Counted from the stretch's first letter, positions 22,721 to 35,215 are shown. The stretch is 64,000 bases of DNA from Notamacropus eugenii (GCF_028372415.1 NC_092875.1:412185239-412249238); one strand, 5' to 3'. Numbers and translations are program-made. The notes: generated from the letters alone by a model not told the origin.

Positions 22721-23577
22721 TGGAACTTTTATCTAGAATGCTATGCAATCAATCATTCATTTACTCATGAAAAAAATGCATTAAGTACCTACTTTATGCA
22801 AAGTCATTCTTGTTAAATTGGAAGGAGAATGAAAAATAAATTCTTATTCCATTTGTTTAGCCTGATTTATTCATTTAAGGACATTTGTGTACAGATCACA
22901 ACTTTCACCAGTCTTCAAGAGGGATGAATGGTAGCTTTGGATTCACATTCACTTTGAACTCATTTCAGTGTATGATGTGGACAGGTGAAAATTCTAAGTC
23001 ATGTTAGGACAATTTAATATCATAAAATTACTTGTATGACTTTTTTCTCCCTTTATTTTTTTTTTCACTTTAAAGTCAGGAAGATAGCAATCTTCATTAA
23101 GTGAATTAAACTCTGAATGATCCCATCCTCCCACTCTCCTTTGATTGATAGCTGCCGAGGAAGTGGAGGGGGGGAGGTGAGGAATTGCTCTAAAGTCCCA
23201 TGAGAGAGCACTGGTCACCACATCAGGAAGTTACCTCCTCAGTAGTCTTTTTTAAGAGGACTGACATTTCCCACCTTCTCTCTCCAGAATGTGGCTCTCT
23301 CTCTCTCTTCCCTTTCTTTCTCTCTTTCCCTGTCTCCCTCTCTCTATCTCTGTTTCTCTCTGCCTCCGTTTAGGATGATAACATTTTACCGGACAAAAAT
23401 GCTTCTGCTCCTTTTTGTGTACAGTCCATCACAGTATGCCTCTTTGTGCTCATTATCTGTCTCTCTGTTTTCCTTTGGTTCATCTCTAATGTTGATTCCC
23501 TCTCAGATTGTGGTAGATCATGATTTATAACTTTAATGCATTCCCAGAAAAATATATAATATAGACTGTTATATTAA
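22721..23577. other. Mostly unassigned; CT-rich tract and weak L2 end
   Basis: 22755-22830 resembles an antisense L2 end ('gcattaagtacctactttat'). 23296-23370 is a (CT)n-rich low-complexity tract. The rest is unassigned. Confidence 0.4.
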
Positions 23578-23760
23578 ATACTGGCACTGTGAAAAAGGAA
23601 CACTGAATTTGTAATCAGAAGACCTGTGTTCAAATCCAGTCTACCCTTTACCCCTATTTGACCTTGCATCTGACATTTAACTATTTTATTCCTCAGTTCC
23701 CTAATCTGTAAAATAAGGTCCTAGTTACATTACACAGAATCTAAGCACATCAATAATGCT
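23578..23760 (+). repeat. MIR, sense
   Basis: 'tttgtaatcagaagacctgt', 'gttcaaatccag', 'tccctaatctgtaaaataag'. Confidence 0.7.
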
Positions 23761-23804
23761 TTTAAATAGCAATACTTTCTGTTTGACAAAAGGGTTATTT
23801 CTAT

Positions 23805-24105
23805 TATTGAGTAATATTTATTAAGTACTTACGAAGTGTTGTGCTATGCACTGATGGGAATGAGTTGAAATCGGTTTTGAACATGAAATCCTTTATCCAG
23901 CTATTTTATGGGGGAAGAGGAGAAAGGTATATTTTCAGTACCATTTTGGATTATTTTCAATTTTTTCATGTAAACATAGCTCCTCACTCTATTTTGTACA
24001 TCAGAACTGAATGCACTTCTCTAAAGTCAATTGGTCAATACATTTTTATTAAGTACCTACTATGTTCTGGTCATATGCTAAGTGCTGGGCACATGAAAAT
24101 GGAAT
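23805..24105 (-). repeat. Two L2 3' ends, antisense
   Basis: 23805-23870 ('taatatttattaagtactta', 'gtgctatgcactgatggg') and 24030-24105 ('tttttattaagtacctacta', 'tgctaagtgctgggcac') are separate antisense L2 termini around a unique stretch. Confidence 0.65.
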
Positions 24106-24689
24106 TCAGGTAAATTTGATGAAGACCACCAGATCTTATTTTTATTTATTTATTCATTTGTTTGTTTATTTTATTTTTTTAAGGGAACATTTCCTTACCT
24201 GATGTTTTTCTCAGTTGTAATGAAAACATGTTATTATGTCCAAATCTTTTCCATGAATGATGGCACTAAGATTAAAGAAGAGAGCCAGTAAAAAAATGTG
24301 AAATGAGATATAGATGCTGTCAGATTTTACTATTTCAGTCTGTGACTATGCGACACTAACCCAACTGGCTGAAAAGTGAAAAGTTTTATCATCCCAACCA
24401 TTACTTTGTCTAAAATAGGATAATTAACCTTTTGACATTTTTCCTCCCTTCGATTGAATAAATTTTTTATGATATTGGATGAATTCAGCAGTTACTTTGG
24501 CATCATGGAGGAAAAGTACAAGGAAAACACACAAGTACACTATCAACTGTCAGTAACACCCATTTTGCTAGCATGGCCAACCAGAGATCCTTTGTTTATA
24601 TTCTTACAAACCATATTTCTCTTTAAATAGTTTATCTTTGGTTCACAAAGAAATTGGCATTATGATTAGCAGCAGCCATAGAAAAAATG
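24106..24689. other. Unassigned; AT-rich low complexity at 24137-24182
   Basis: A TTTA/TTTG low-complexity run, then AT-rich unassigned sequence. Confidence 0.3.
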
Positions 24690-24930
24690 TGATATAACGG
24701 GAAAATTAAAGGATGTCCCAGGACGTCAAGGGACACAAGTTCAAATTCTAGTTCTCACTCCTGACATTTCCTTGTATGACCCTAGGCAAATAACCTAACC
24801 TGATAAACCTCAATTACTTCATTGGGAAAATGGAAATCATGCTTGTAGTATTTGCTTCAAAGGGTTCTTGTGAGGATCAAATGATAATGTAAATCACTTC
24901 CCAAAATTTAGAGGGTTGTAAAACATACCC
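24690..24930 (+). repeat. MIR, sense
   Basis: 'acaagttcaaattctagttc', 'ttccttgtatgaccctaggc', 'cttgtgaggatcaaatgata'. Confidence 0.7.
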
Positions 24931-27599
24931 CAAAAGGTTTAGTGCAGCTTTAAGACACTGAAACATTAACCTGCGCAATGAATTTTAGGACACTTTTTAT
25001 AAAGTCAGTTATCACCATCGTTACTTCCATTATTAGCATTTCCATTATCATCATCACCACCACCACCACCACCACCACCATCTTCTGCTCTAGTACTGTC
25101 TTCATGACAGCTCAAGTCACTTTCCCCTCTCTTTGCTTTTGTGTTCTTATTTTTTTTAAGTTGGGGGGATAGGATATAAACCAAATCATCTCCAAGTTCT
25201 CTTCAAGCTCTAATGACTTATTACTCTATTTCTTGATCACTTCCCATAAACATGAAGAACATTTTGTGCTTAATATATCCATCTTCCTAAGGATTTAGAA
25301 AATTTGTACTAAAGGTATCTGATTCTTCCTAGTGACTAAGCACTCTCTGGGACTAAGCTCAGTATACTAATTCTTTTCTAGTAGAGCTAGATAAGAACTT
25401 CTACTTCAAGGGGAGTCATAAATCTCCTCAGGTGTCACTTAGCATGTAGTATATGGAGCAATACAGTATACTAGTTTGTCTAACATAGGAAAATGCTTCC
25501 CAACATTCGCTTGAAAAACATGCACAATTTAGGATTTAGCATAAATATTGCAGCTCATGTGCCACAATGATGTGTTCCTGTTTCTTTTCACTTTTGGTAC
25601 TTGTAATGTGCAATTTTTCCCCTTTAGATTCATACATCTTACAAAAAGCTTAGGCAGAAAAAAACCCTACCTAGGTGATGTATTAAGTATTATTGTATAC
25701 TAGGCATTCAGGAAGTTTAGCCACAAACTATCTGAAATCAATATTTGTCCCTGAAAGCTTTGCATCTCAAGAGCGGAAGACATTAAATTTCAATTTCAGG
25801 AAACAATTTCCATCCTGAAGAAAATTAATTTAAAACTAAAAATTACAATCCTTTCTTTTCATGTATTAAGTGTTCTTTCTACTCAGGCAACTCCTAGTTT
25901 TGATAAATTAAAATCTCTCCCCATTCTCCACCATGTGCATTTTTCTTGCCTTTGGTTAAATCAGAGGTCTACTTTCCTTTCAACAGCCATGCTTATTTGT
26001 AAATCAGAGCTAATCCGGAGCAAAAATGATGACATTAAGAATTGTTGGTAGAAGGGAGCAAATTGGCAAGCCATAAATGTAGGAAATCATGCTCAGGGAG
26101 TTAGAAGACTTCTGAATATGAAAGATGGGGTTGGTGTAATGTTTATACTGCAATCCTTTTAGTTCCCTAAATCACTTTCCTAGACCAAGGGTGCCTATTG
26201 GCCAAAGGTGAGTGTAGTGAACCAGGTCCTAAATTATTGCATTCAGTAATTGTTGACATGTGTATACTTTACAGTGCTAATTTATTTCACCATGGACCCA
26301 GTGTTTATGCACATGGAAATGCAGATTTATAGGATCTGAGATTAAAGTGCTTTTTTTTTTTGAGGGGAAAATATCCAAATGGAATTTTTTTCATCTTTGA
26401 TTATTTTGGGGGTATGGGAGACTAAATCCAAAATATCTTTGTTAATGGTAACCTTTCCCCTAATATAAAAAGTAGTTTGGTTCAGATGTGTTAAAATCCT
26501 CTTTTTGGAAGAAAATTATACAGATATATTCATGTATGTATATGTGTATAGATGTGTATTGTGAGTTCTGAAAATGTAAAATATTACAATAGATTTGGAG
26601 ACAACTTAATGGAAGTGGTGGTATGGGCATGGGACAAGAGTCTGCAGATATTCATGATGCTTCCCTACATAACAGAATAAAGATTCAGGCTAAGTTGGAG
26701 GGAAAATTGGAGGACAATTGGTTGGAGTAGCTACACTTTTGTATCTAATAAGAAGCAGAAAAAGAAGACATTCATCAGGATGGATGAGATATCACCATAA
26801 GCTCCCCCATCAACCACCTTAAAATGGTTTCTAATCTTTCTCCTTGCAAGTGGGTTACCTAAAGTTTAGGAGGAGACAATGAGCTCCTGTCATATCTCCC
26901 CGCCTTGGGTGTACAGTGGAGAAGAGAAAGATGTCAGAAATTCTGCCATCCCAAGGGTCTCTGGCCCAGTCATATATGCCCTCTCTAACACCTCGTTAGC
27001 CAAGGGTAGTTAAACTGCAAAGTGATCAGACAGCCCATAGGTGTGAGCTTTTCTTCACTGTTCTCTTCCCAGATGTCTCTTCTTCCCATGTCTTCCTCCC
27101 TCAATTGAGAGTCTCTTAGGCCTGGTAAAAATTACTCTTCTATCTCTCTCTCTACCTACTCTTTATACTATGAAGTGGAGAATAGAATTTGTTTCCACCT
27201 CTCTTTAAAATGAACACGAAATCTTCTAAAAAAATCAATGAACATTTCAGGAATATGCAGGTATCAATTGAATACTATTCAGACAAGCTAACATTCTGTT
27301 TTGCTTGTGTTTTAGAAATCCATAGATGCTGAGTAAAAAACATTTCCCACTAAAAAGTTCTGCCCTTTTTCACTAAGATTCTATAGACAAAAGCAACAGA
27401 TTTCTCCCCTAAGGTGACCTACAATAATGAACATGTCCTGGAAGCTCCTCTAAAAAGTATCTCCCCTCCACCACAAGTCCAAAATTAAAATTTCTTGGCA
27501 TATAAAATAATATAACCAACAAAGTTGAGTGTCTTGCCATCCCTGAAATATTTAAAGGTAGACTTGCAATCTTACACTGACAAGACAGCCAACTAGGTC
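24931..27599. other. Unique sequence, candidate conserved blocks; (ACC)n at 25049-25082
   Basis: Apart from the CAC/ACC trinucleotide run, no repeat is recognised over about 2.6 kb. 25480-26130 has a composition suggestive of conserved non-coding DNA. No gene is seen. Confidence 0.35.
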
Positions 27600-29127
27600 T
27601 TTCCTTTCTCTAATTTATGAGTAGCACAGACATATACATCTATTTCATCACCCAGCTGGTACTGCCATCTGTGATCCCAGGTACGTGGGAAATGGGGACC
27701 TTCACTGAGATCAGGACCCAGATGTGTCTTCCTCTCAGAAATCGACCTGTCTGTTTCACCATCTGGGCAGTAACCAGCTTGAGCACTCATGCTCTCACTT
27801 CAGTAATTCCCACCCATAGGAAGGATATGGTTGCTAACCACGATGGTGCATATCATTTGTGATATTTCTTCTTCTTCCAACATATCTCCTTCTTACCTTT
27901 ACTGTCTCTTGTATTTCCCAATAATAGCTCTGCTGTGAAACTTCTCCAGCTTTGTGTTTTGTAGGACTCCAATTTTCTTAAATTTGCAATGAATGTGAGA
28001 CAGTCCTGAATCTGAGAGAAAATGATGATAAAAATCATAAATGAGGAAATTATTTGTGTCTTTATTAGTTACATTAATGGTGGGACAGTCCATAGTACTT
28101 AGCAAAGAGGTTTTCATCTTCAAAGCACCTTATAATTGAGCATTTAGAGCACTTGGGATTCTTTTCATCCTATTCTGGGAGGTCAGCCTGCAAAAGCCAT
28201 TTAATCCAGTGATTTGGCTTTTTTTCCTCTCTCTCTCATCAATACTTGAAGCAAATTGTTGGCATAAATGACTTTCCTTAGCTGACATAGGTTCCTGACC
28301 TCTGCCAAGAATAAGTCCAACTAGAAAAGCTTGTTCCTGAGGCACTTGAAAGGTTTTTATCCCACTGATCACTCAGCCATTATCTTCAGGCAAGCCTATG
28401 TCTCTGTTCACCCACCTCTGGAATGCTGAAAACTTACCACAATATTGTTGCTGCTTCGAGCATTGTTACACCGAGTTATTGTCACATTGTCGTTATACCT
28501 TTTATGTGGCTGGCCTGATCTTGTGTGGGTAGTGAGAAGAGCCAAGAGAAAGTTATAGGAAAATTATTTCTCCTTCCTTCTTTGTAAAGTGCTACAACAA
28601 AATCTTGTGCTGTCGGAAATTTCTGACTTGCTATTCTGCTGAAGCTTTGTGGAAATACTCTGAGAACATTACATGCTTCATTGTTATCCACCGAGCCATG
28701 ACTGGATTCATGAGTCGCATACCAGGCTGAGGAAAACATGTCCCTTCCCTTGAATTTCCACAATATGGCATTTAAGCCTTTTTTTACATTTTCATAAATG
28801 TGCATGCGACACCAAAGCAACTACTTCATAGAGATTTCATGTGAGACGATTGTGAAAAAAGTGAGTAGAGAGTGGCTGTCAGATGCATACTTTATAGGAT
28901 CACAATCTAATACAGGTGCTGGAGCTACTGTTCTATATCTCACTCCCACTGGTAGTCTGGGCTCCCAGGGGGTAGGTACGATATCCCTTCTGGACTCTAA
29001 ATAAGCAAAAGGAATAGAGGTATGGTTTTCTAATAGTATAGTCCTCAAGCCCTACTGGTGTACCTCCCACGATGATTATCAATCTATATGAATTAGTCAG
29101 CCAGACGTAATTAGCTTTAAGGAAAGG
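27600..29127. other. Unassigned, unusually CpG-retaining sequence
   Basis: No repeat is recognised. Several short minus-strand open frames overlap (for example 28482-28820, 112 codons, and 28821-29048 in the same frame) but show no known domain. One segment has exon-like borders (28438-28519), listed separately. Confidence 0.3.
28438..28519 (-). other. Exon-like segment with consensus splice borders (speculative)
   Basis: On the minus strand a pyrimidine-rich tract (ctttctcttggctcttctc) and an AG at 28520-28521 precede an 82-base stretch, which ends exactly at a consensus donor GTG|GTAAGT (28432-28437). One frame is open across it (reading RYNDNVTITRCNNARSSNN) and it retains three CpGs. I do not recognise the protein. 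No neighbouring exon was identified. Confidence 0.2.
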
Positions 29128-29278
29128 ATAATTACTGGACAAATCACTTAACCCTGCTTGCCTCACTTTCTCATTTATAAAGTGAGCTACAGAAGGAAAT
29201 GGCAAACCACTCCAGTGTCTCTGCCAAGAAAACCCTAAATAAGGTCATTTAGAGTTGGACACAACTAAAAAAACTGAT
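29128..29278 (+). repeat. tRNA-headed SINE with RTE/BovB-like tail, 3' part
   Basis: 'ctcactttctcatttataaa', 'ggaaatggcaaaccactcca', 'gtctctgccaagaaaaccc', tail 'gttggacacaactaaaaaaa'. Confidence 0.8.
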
Positions 29279-29824
29279 TGTTTAAAACACTAATGTCCTC
29301 CTGCCTTCCCCTTCCCACCTTCACCCCTCCAAGTCCATTGTAATACAGAATCCTGGAGAAAGTATGCTCCAATTTAGTGCGCACATATAGCATAATTCAC
29401 ATCTCCTGGAAGTCCTTTTGCTAGACTCCCCAGTATTTTCCCCTTTAGGTATGGCATAACTTTTCTCCTGAGTTCTTTAAAAGCTTAAAAAAAGTTACTT
29501 TCCTCATTACAAACAGTGTTTATTTTTGTCTCCAATGATGACACTACTGACAATTTGATGCCATCCTTGTAATGCTACTAAAGTGCTGCTGCAAAATCCA
29601 CATCGTTTGGTTCTCTCACATTCATAATACCATTCAGTCAAACAGGAAGGCAAGAAAATCAAGGCTAAGGACATGGCTTCTCTTTTTATAGATGACACAC
29701 AAGGTATAACCTAATTTCTTCAACCAACATCCTGTGCAACCCCACTCCAGTTCATCCAATATTTTTAAAGGACATGGAAATTGATGAAGTATTTTTTTCT
29801 ACATTTACTGTAAAATCTATGAAT
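29279..29824. other. Unassigned sequence
   Basis: No gene or clear repeat recognised. Confidence 0.3.
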
Positions 29825-29944
29825 GATTGATGAGTATCCTTCATTCAATCTTCCTTCATTCCTTTCTGACTCTGTGGACATCTTTCTCTACCATGCTCCC
29901 ACACTAAGTAACTTCTTCCTCACTTCCTCCCTGATTTTCAGCTT

Positions 29945-29989
<45 letters not shown>

Positions 29990-30120
29990 GTATTCTACCA
30001 TTAGAATTTAAATTCCTTGAAGGAAGGAATTGTCTTTCTTTTTGGTTGTATGCGTATTTCTACTGCTTACATAATAACATGTAAAAAGCAATGGCTTAAC
30101 ATGCTTATTGACTGATTCCC
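29825..30120 (+). repeat. L2 LINE 3' end, sense, split by (GT)n
   Basis: An L2-like 3' UTR is interrupted by the GT microsatellite and resumes 'attagaatttaaattccttg', ending near 'cttaacatgcttattgactg'. Confidence 0.55.
29949..29989. repeat. (GT)n microsatellite
   Basis: About 40 bases of pure GT. Confidence 0.95.
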
Positions 30121-30274
30121 AAAAGACATCACCAGGATATATTGTGATACTTAATTTAAATGGAGGCGCAAAAATTGTCTAGCTTAACCCTTATACTCAG
30201 AAAATATAGTTACAGATGAAGTAACCTTAAAGTCTATCTATTCCTATGTTCTTTTAATAGTTGAGGAGGGCCAA

Positions 30275-30510
30275 AGATGTTCTCAATAAGCATTTATTAA
30301 ACATTTGCCCTATATCAGATACTGTGTTTGGTGATGTACACGTAAAGACAAAGCTACAATTATTCTTTCACTTAAGGAACATATTCCGTAGTGGAGACAA
30401 AATTTTACATATAAGAAGATACTTATAAGAAACACAAGATGATTTTGAAATGGAGGCACTGGACTTATTAAGGAGAGGAAAGTATTAAGTGGAGGGAGGA
30501 TAGGGTGCAG
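30275..30510 (-). repeat. L2 LINE 3' end, antisense
   Basis: 'aataagcatttattaaacat', 'cagatactgtgtttggtgat', 'cttaaggaacatattccg', then a purine-rich body. Confidence 0.65.
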
Positions 30511-30514
30511 AAGT

Positions 30515-30705
30515 TCTCAAGAAAAGTCTCTTGAAAAAAGGTTATATCCAACTAGAAGACTTATACTATACCCATATTTTTCATCTCTGTACCTTTATGC
30601 TCTATGGATGGAATTTCTTCTCATGCCTTCTGTCTACAGAATACTACCCATTCTTTAAGGCTGCATTAATATACTTTCTGATGTGTATTATTTCCAGAGA
30701 GCATT
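30515..30705 (+). repeat. Left arm of a long inverted repeat
   Basis: The sequence from 'tctcaagaaaag' to 'ttccagagag' recurs in reverse complement at 31541-31733. In the core (30597-30670) about 67 of 74 positions agree by eye. The family looks L2/L3 3' UTR-like ('ctacccattctttaaggctg'). Confidence 0.75.
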
Positions 30706-31540
30706 TCTGGTTGCCCCAGTCATTAATGTTCTTTCTCCTTCTGGATTTCAACTAGTATTTTGTACATCACTTATATACTCATCGTGTATAATACTGATTT
30801 ATTCAGGTGTTATCCTAATATAGTGTAAGGTCCATTAGGGCAGAAAATGAGGCCTATCTAAACTTTGCACTTCCCTTATCAGCTAGTAAAGTGCCATTTA
30901 TGTGATGAGAATTAAATGATTCTTGGTTAAACATGAAATTTAATGGTGGAACTATGAACCTTTTTTTTTTTTTTACAAATGTATTATTGCTTAATGATAT
31001 GTACAAAACAGAAAGCCAAATTGATAGAACACAAAATCATTGTCTTACCTTGCAGAAAATCAGAGATAAATTAGGCAGATAGCAAGGGTTAGTTTCAAGT
31101 AAATGGAGTAAGATAGCCCATGTCACCAATAAACTCTTACCTAAGTCTGGTATCAGCAGAAAAATGTTGGACTCAAAAAATATATTCATTTGAAAAAAAA
31201 CAAACAAAATATACATAAATTCACATTTTCTTATACAAGTCTGTTTCTTATTTTTATGCATTGAAATGTTTTATTTGTTATTAATTGTACAATTTAAAAA
31301 TAATTTAGAATCTGAAAGTGAATGTTTGATTTTAAACATCAGGGAAATAATTTCAGGTACTTTTGACAATGGATGCTCTAGAGAAAGCATTAAAAGTTTC
31401 ATTTTAAAGGATCAAGAGAATCCGGTCACATTCAGAAGCAATTAATGTCTTAAACTAGTAATAAAAGTACCAATTTGTATTCGGGTACCTATACTTTTTT
31501 AAATCTTCTAATTGTGTATTAATTGGTTTGCAGTATGAAT
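30706..31540. other. Spacer between the inverted arms
   Basis: 30706-30905 continues as an L2/L3-like sense 3' end ('taaggtccattagggcagaa'). A T15 run lies at about 30960. The rest is AT-rich and unassigned. Confidence 0.35.
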
Positions 31541-31733
31541 CTCCTCTCTGGAGGAGAAAATGTGTTAATGTCACCTTAGAGAATGGGTGGTATTCTGTAG
31601 ACAGTAGGCATGAGAAGAAATTCCATCCATAGAGCACAAACAAAGGCATAGAGATGAAAAATACAGGTGTAGTGTATGGGAGGAGACACTGTAAGTCTTC
31701 TACTTTCTCTTTTTCAGGAAGCTTTTCTTGAGA
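31541..31733 (-). repeat. Right arm of the long inverted repeat
   Basis: Reverse complement of the left arm; shared words include 'ctctatggatggaatttctt' and 'tctgtctacagaata'-type text. Arms are separated by about 835 bp. Confidence 0.75.
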
Positions 31734-33344
31734 TCATCTGCCCCCTGTCCTCCCTCCCCTTAATACTCTCATCTCCTTAATAAGTCTAGTGTCTCCACTT
31801 CAAAATCATCCTGTATTTCTTATATGTATCTCCTTATAGGTAAAATTTTGTCTCCACTTTGGAAGGGGTGTTATAGGTAATTACTGATTTAATTGCTACA
31901 CTTTATTTAATTAATAGGGTAAGTATATCTATGCATCTAGCTCCCTTCCTTCTTTCTGAGATTTCTCTCCTATCTCACACTCCTATTCCCATTTGGGTTT
32001 TCCAGACCCAAAGTTCTAGGGGTGACCCTGAGGGTCTGGATTTCTAGCTCAGGCATGAGCCCCTGCCACAGCGCTTCCTGTTATCAGCCTGACAATTGGC
32101 TCTTAGAAGGGTATTTACTAAGAAATATAAAAAGAATAGTTTCTACAAAAGTAATCCCATTAAATTGAAGGTATATTTTCTTTTTTCATACCTAATATCC
32201 CAGGGGACAGCGGGCACAAATATAAAGTACAAAGGTCAAGAGGCATAAATGTGGAGAAACAAGTGGGGCTAAGAAACCTCACCAAACACAGTTACAGCAA
32301 ATCCTATCTCATTTGTAGGCTCCTTATGAAGGTCCCCTTAGTTGTAGCTCTCTGAAGGTTCGAAGGTGGGGGAGAGAATGATTCTGTATAGTCCACAGGA
32401 GACCCTCCAAGTAACTGAGCTTCCAGAAGGTTCATTTCCTCATTGTGGCTAATTTATCCCGAGATATCTCTCAGCTCTCTACAGATGCAGCTATTGGCCA
32501 CTGCTGCTCTGGAGCCATTGCTATTCCGTGCTTATCAGAGCTCCTTTCAGTGTTCACCTGATCATCACCTGGCCATAGTGAGGGGGTGAGAAAATTTCTT
32601 CTCCTCCCCTACACCATACATACTCAAAGGCAATTCCTTCTTGGGAATCGATGCTATTGGATAAATATCCAATTGATTGGTGTGCCAACTGGATTTTGTG
32701 ACTCTAAAATAACTTGCTGTTTTGTAAGTCTCAGAATTGTATTTGATACTTTCACCTAATCCCTATACAGTTTCTGCATGCTATCATCTGTCTTTATCTG
32801 ATGATCAAAGCCTCGTACTCCCCTTTAATTGACTTATTTGCACCTAGTTTACATTTTGAGGAAGTGATTCATTTAATTAAGATGTCTGAGTCTTCCTCAA
32901 TGACATTAATTGGCATGAGGGTTGAAACGCCCAACCTTATACTCTCACTTAAGGATTTGCTATTCTCTTCAAGTTAATTAGAATGGTTTTTGGCAAAGTC
33001 CTTAATATCAAATTCTAGAGAGCTCTCTGCTGACTCTGGGAGTGAGGTTCAGGCGATGTCCTTTTACAGTGCTTTCTCAATTGAGAAACAATAGGGAAAT
33101 TAACATTTTTTCATACTTCCAAATGCATAATGTTACAATTTAATAAACAGACATCATTGGACAAAATGGTTACAGATTACCACTACCTTGATGTTTTACT
33201 TATAACTTCCCCAATCCAAAGGCAATAACAGGGAAAAAATACAAGCTTTCCCTTTTAGAGAAAAAGACAATTTCTCACTGAGATCCCAAGGCTTTTGGTA
33301 TTCTTTCCGCAAGGATTAGGGATATGAGGCTGACCAGAAGTCAT
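31734..33344. other. Unassigned 1.6-kb block
   Basis: No gene or known repeat recognised. It has more CpG and C/T-rich words than its flanks and includes a short stem (TCCAGACCC...GGGTCTGGA, 32003-32041). It could be an unrecognised LTR element or unique sequence. Confidence 0.3.
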
Positions 33345-34340
33345 TGAGCATTTATTAAGTGCTTACTGTTTCAGACACTGAGCTATGCACTGGGGATATA
33401 AAGAAAAGCAAAAAAAAAAAAAAAAAGGCACACCCCTCAAGGAGCTCCCATTCTAATAGGAGAGACAATACATAAAGAACTTGGTGCAGAGAAGATCTTT
33501 ATACTGTAGGTGGAAGGTAATTCCAGAGGAAAAAGCACTAACAACAGCTTGTAGAATCGGGAAAGGCCTCCTGTGGAAGGTAGAATTTGAGCTAACTCTT
33601 AAAGGAATCCAGGGAATTTATAGGAAGCAGAGTTGAGGAGGGAGAGCATTCCAGGTATGAGGGACAGGCAGTGTAAAGGCATGAAGAGTGGAGAGAAAGT
33701 TCATCTGCTAGGAACAGCAAATTATCCAATGTTGCTGAATCACAGGGTGGGTGTTGGGAAGTAAAGTATAAGGAGACTTGAAATGTAGGAATGAGAAAGG
33801 TGACAAAGAATTTTAAATGCTAAAGATAGGGCTTAATATTTTTATTCAGGAGGTGATAGGAAGATATTGTAGTTTATTGACTAGGGGAGTGAAATGGTCA
33901 GAACAATGCTTTGAGAAAAATCTCTTGGGTAATTTAATATGTGTGTGTTCATCCTTCGTTGCTGAAGAAGACCATGCCATCAGAGAAATAATGACATGAC
34001 TTACACTTGATTTTGTTTTGAGTGAGGGAGGGCTGCAATAGGATATAGATTAGAGTGGGGAGAGATTTGAAATAGGGAGACTAATTAGAAGGCTATTTCA
34101 ATAGTCTACACAAGAGGTGATGTTTGTCTGACCTAAGATGGTAATTGTCTTTATGGTGAGAAGATGTGTGTAACAAAGTCGAAATGACATTTCACAACAG
34201 ATTGGATGCTTGGGTTGGGTGAGTGAGAGTGAAAAGTAAAGGATGATACCAAGATTGCAATCCTGGATGAATAGAAGGATGCTGATCTCTTCAATAGTAA
34301 TAGGGAAGTTAAGAAAGAGAGAAGAGTTTGGGAGAAGATA
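33345..34340 (-). repeat. L2 LINE, antisense, long 3' part
   Basis: 'gagcatttattaagtgctta', 'tcaaggagctcccattctaa', 'agagcattccaggtatgagg', 'gtgaaatggtcagaacaatg', 'gaaggctatttcaatagtct', 'atttcacaacagattggatg'. It is split by an A17 run at about 33411-33427 and a nested SINE at 33940. Confidence 0.85.
33940..34035 (-). repeat. tRNA-headed SINE, 3' fragment, nested in L2
   Basis: 'gttcatccttcgttgctgaa', 'gaagaccatgccatcagag', 'gtgagggagggctgc'. The L2 text continues on both sides. Confidence 0.85.
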
Positions 34341-35127
34341 ATAAATTATATAAGGGCAATAGGAGAGAGAATAGAAATGAATTCATAGCTCAGGAATTCA
34401 TCTGCACTGGAAGTCACCCCCACCTACAGGTGAGTAACCAAGCTATCCTTAGTAAAAAATATTTCCATGATTTCCTTCAGCACGATATGCCATGAAAGTA
34501 GATGTCCAGATAAAACATCTACAGCTGTCTTTTTTTTTCCATATGGGAAACACCAAAGTGTCTCCTGGGAATCCTTTTCACTTATAAAGAGATCCCACTA
34601 GAGGCCCAGATGTAAATTTCTTCTTGGTCCTTTCATCAAAGGATACCCCAGATTTCCTCAAAGAATTCTTACCAACAGATGGGGAAATTCAAATGGAGTT
34701 TCTAATTCAACCCCATTCATAAGCAGGTAACTTTAAAAGGAAAATAAACTCAAAGTGCAAGAGGTATAGGGCTCCCAAGATGGGAGTAAGCACTTGAGAT
34801 TGAATATAAAGATTTATCCTGTAGATTTTCAGTCCCTAAGGAAGTCAGACAAACTGTTTAGACTCATGACACAATAAAGGAAATTATCTAGTTCCTTTTC
34901 AGAACTTAAAAAAAGAAAAAATAGCAATGTATATGCTATGATAATGTACTCCAGGCAAATTGCTGGACCTGAGTATTTAGGGATACAATATTCACAAGGG
35001 TCCAGTGATTAGCCAGTAAAATTCAAGTCAACTGGGCATCTTTTGGCAATCTAAATTTACCTTCCTTTGGAGAGAAGGAAGGGGAGGGGGAGACAGACAG
35101 GAGAGGAGGAGCTCAGTCTACTCACAG
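34341..35127. other. Unassigned sequence
   Basis: No gene; no repeat recognised with confidence. Confidence 0.3.
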
Positions 35128-35215
35128 TGTTGTGTTCGTCTTTCTTGCTGAAGAAGACCATGCCAAGGTCACTAGCCTCACTTCTCCAGAGCCAATCTCC
35201 CTTGCCTCTCTTCCC
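35128..35215 (-). repeat. tRNA-headed SINE, internally deleted
   Basis: 'ttgctgaagaagaccatgcc' jumps directly to 'aaggtcactagcctcacttc', skipping the central part found in the full-length copy at 8634. Confidence 0.75.

Noticed and set aside
33073..33088. Perfect 16-bp palindrome TTTCTCAATTGAGAAA
   Set aside because: About one such palindrome is expected by chance in a window of this size; nothing nearby supports a role.
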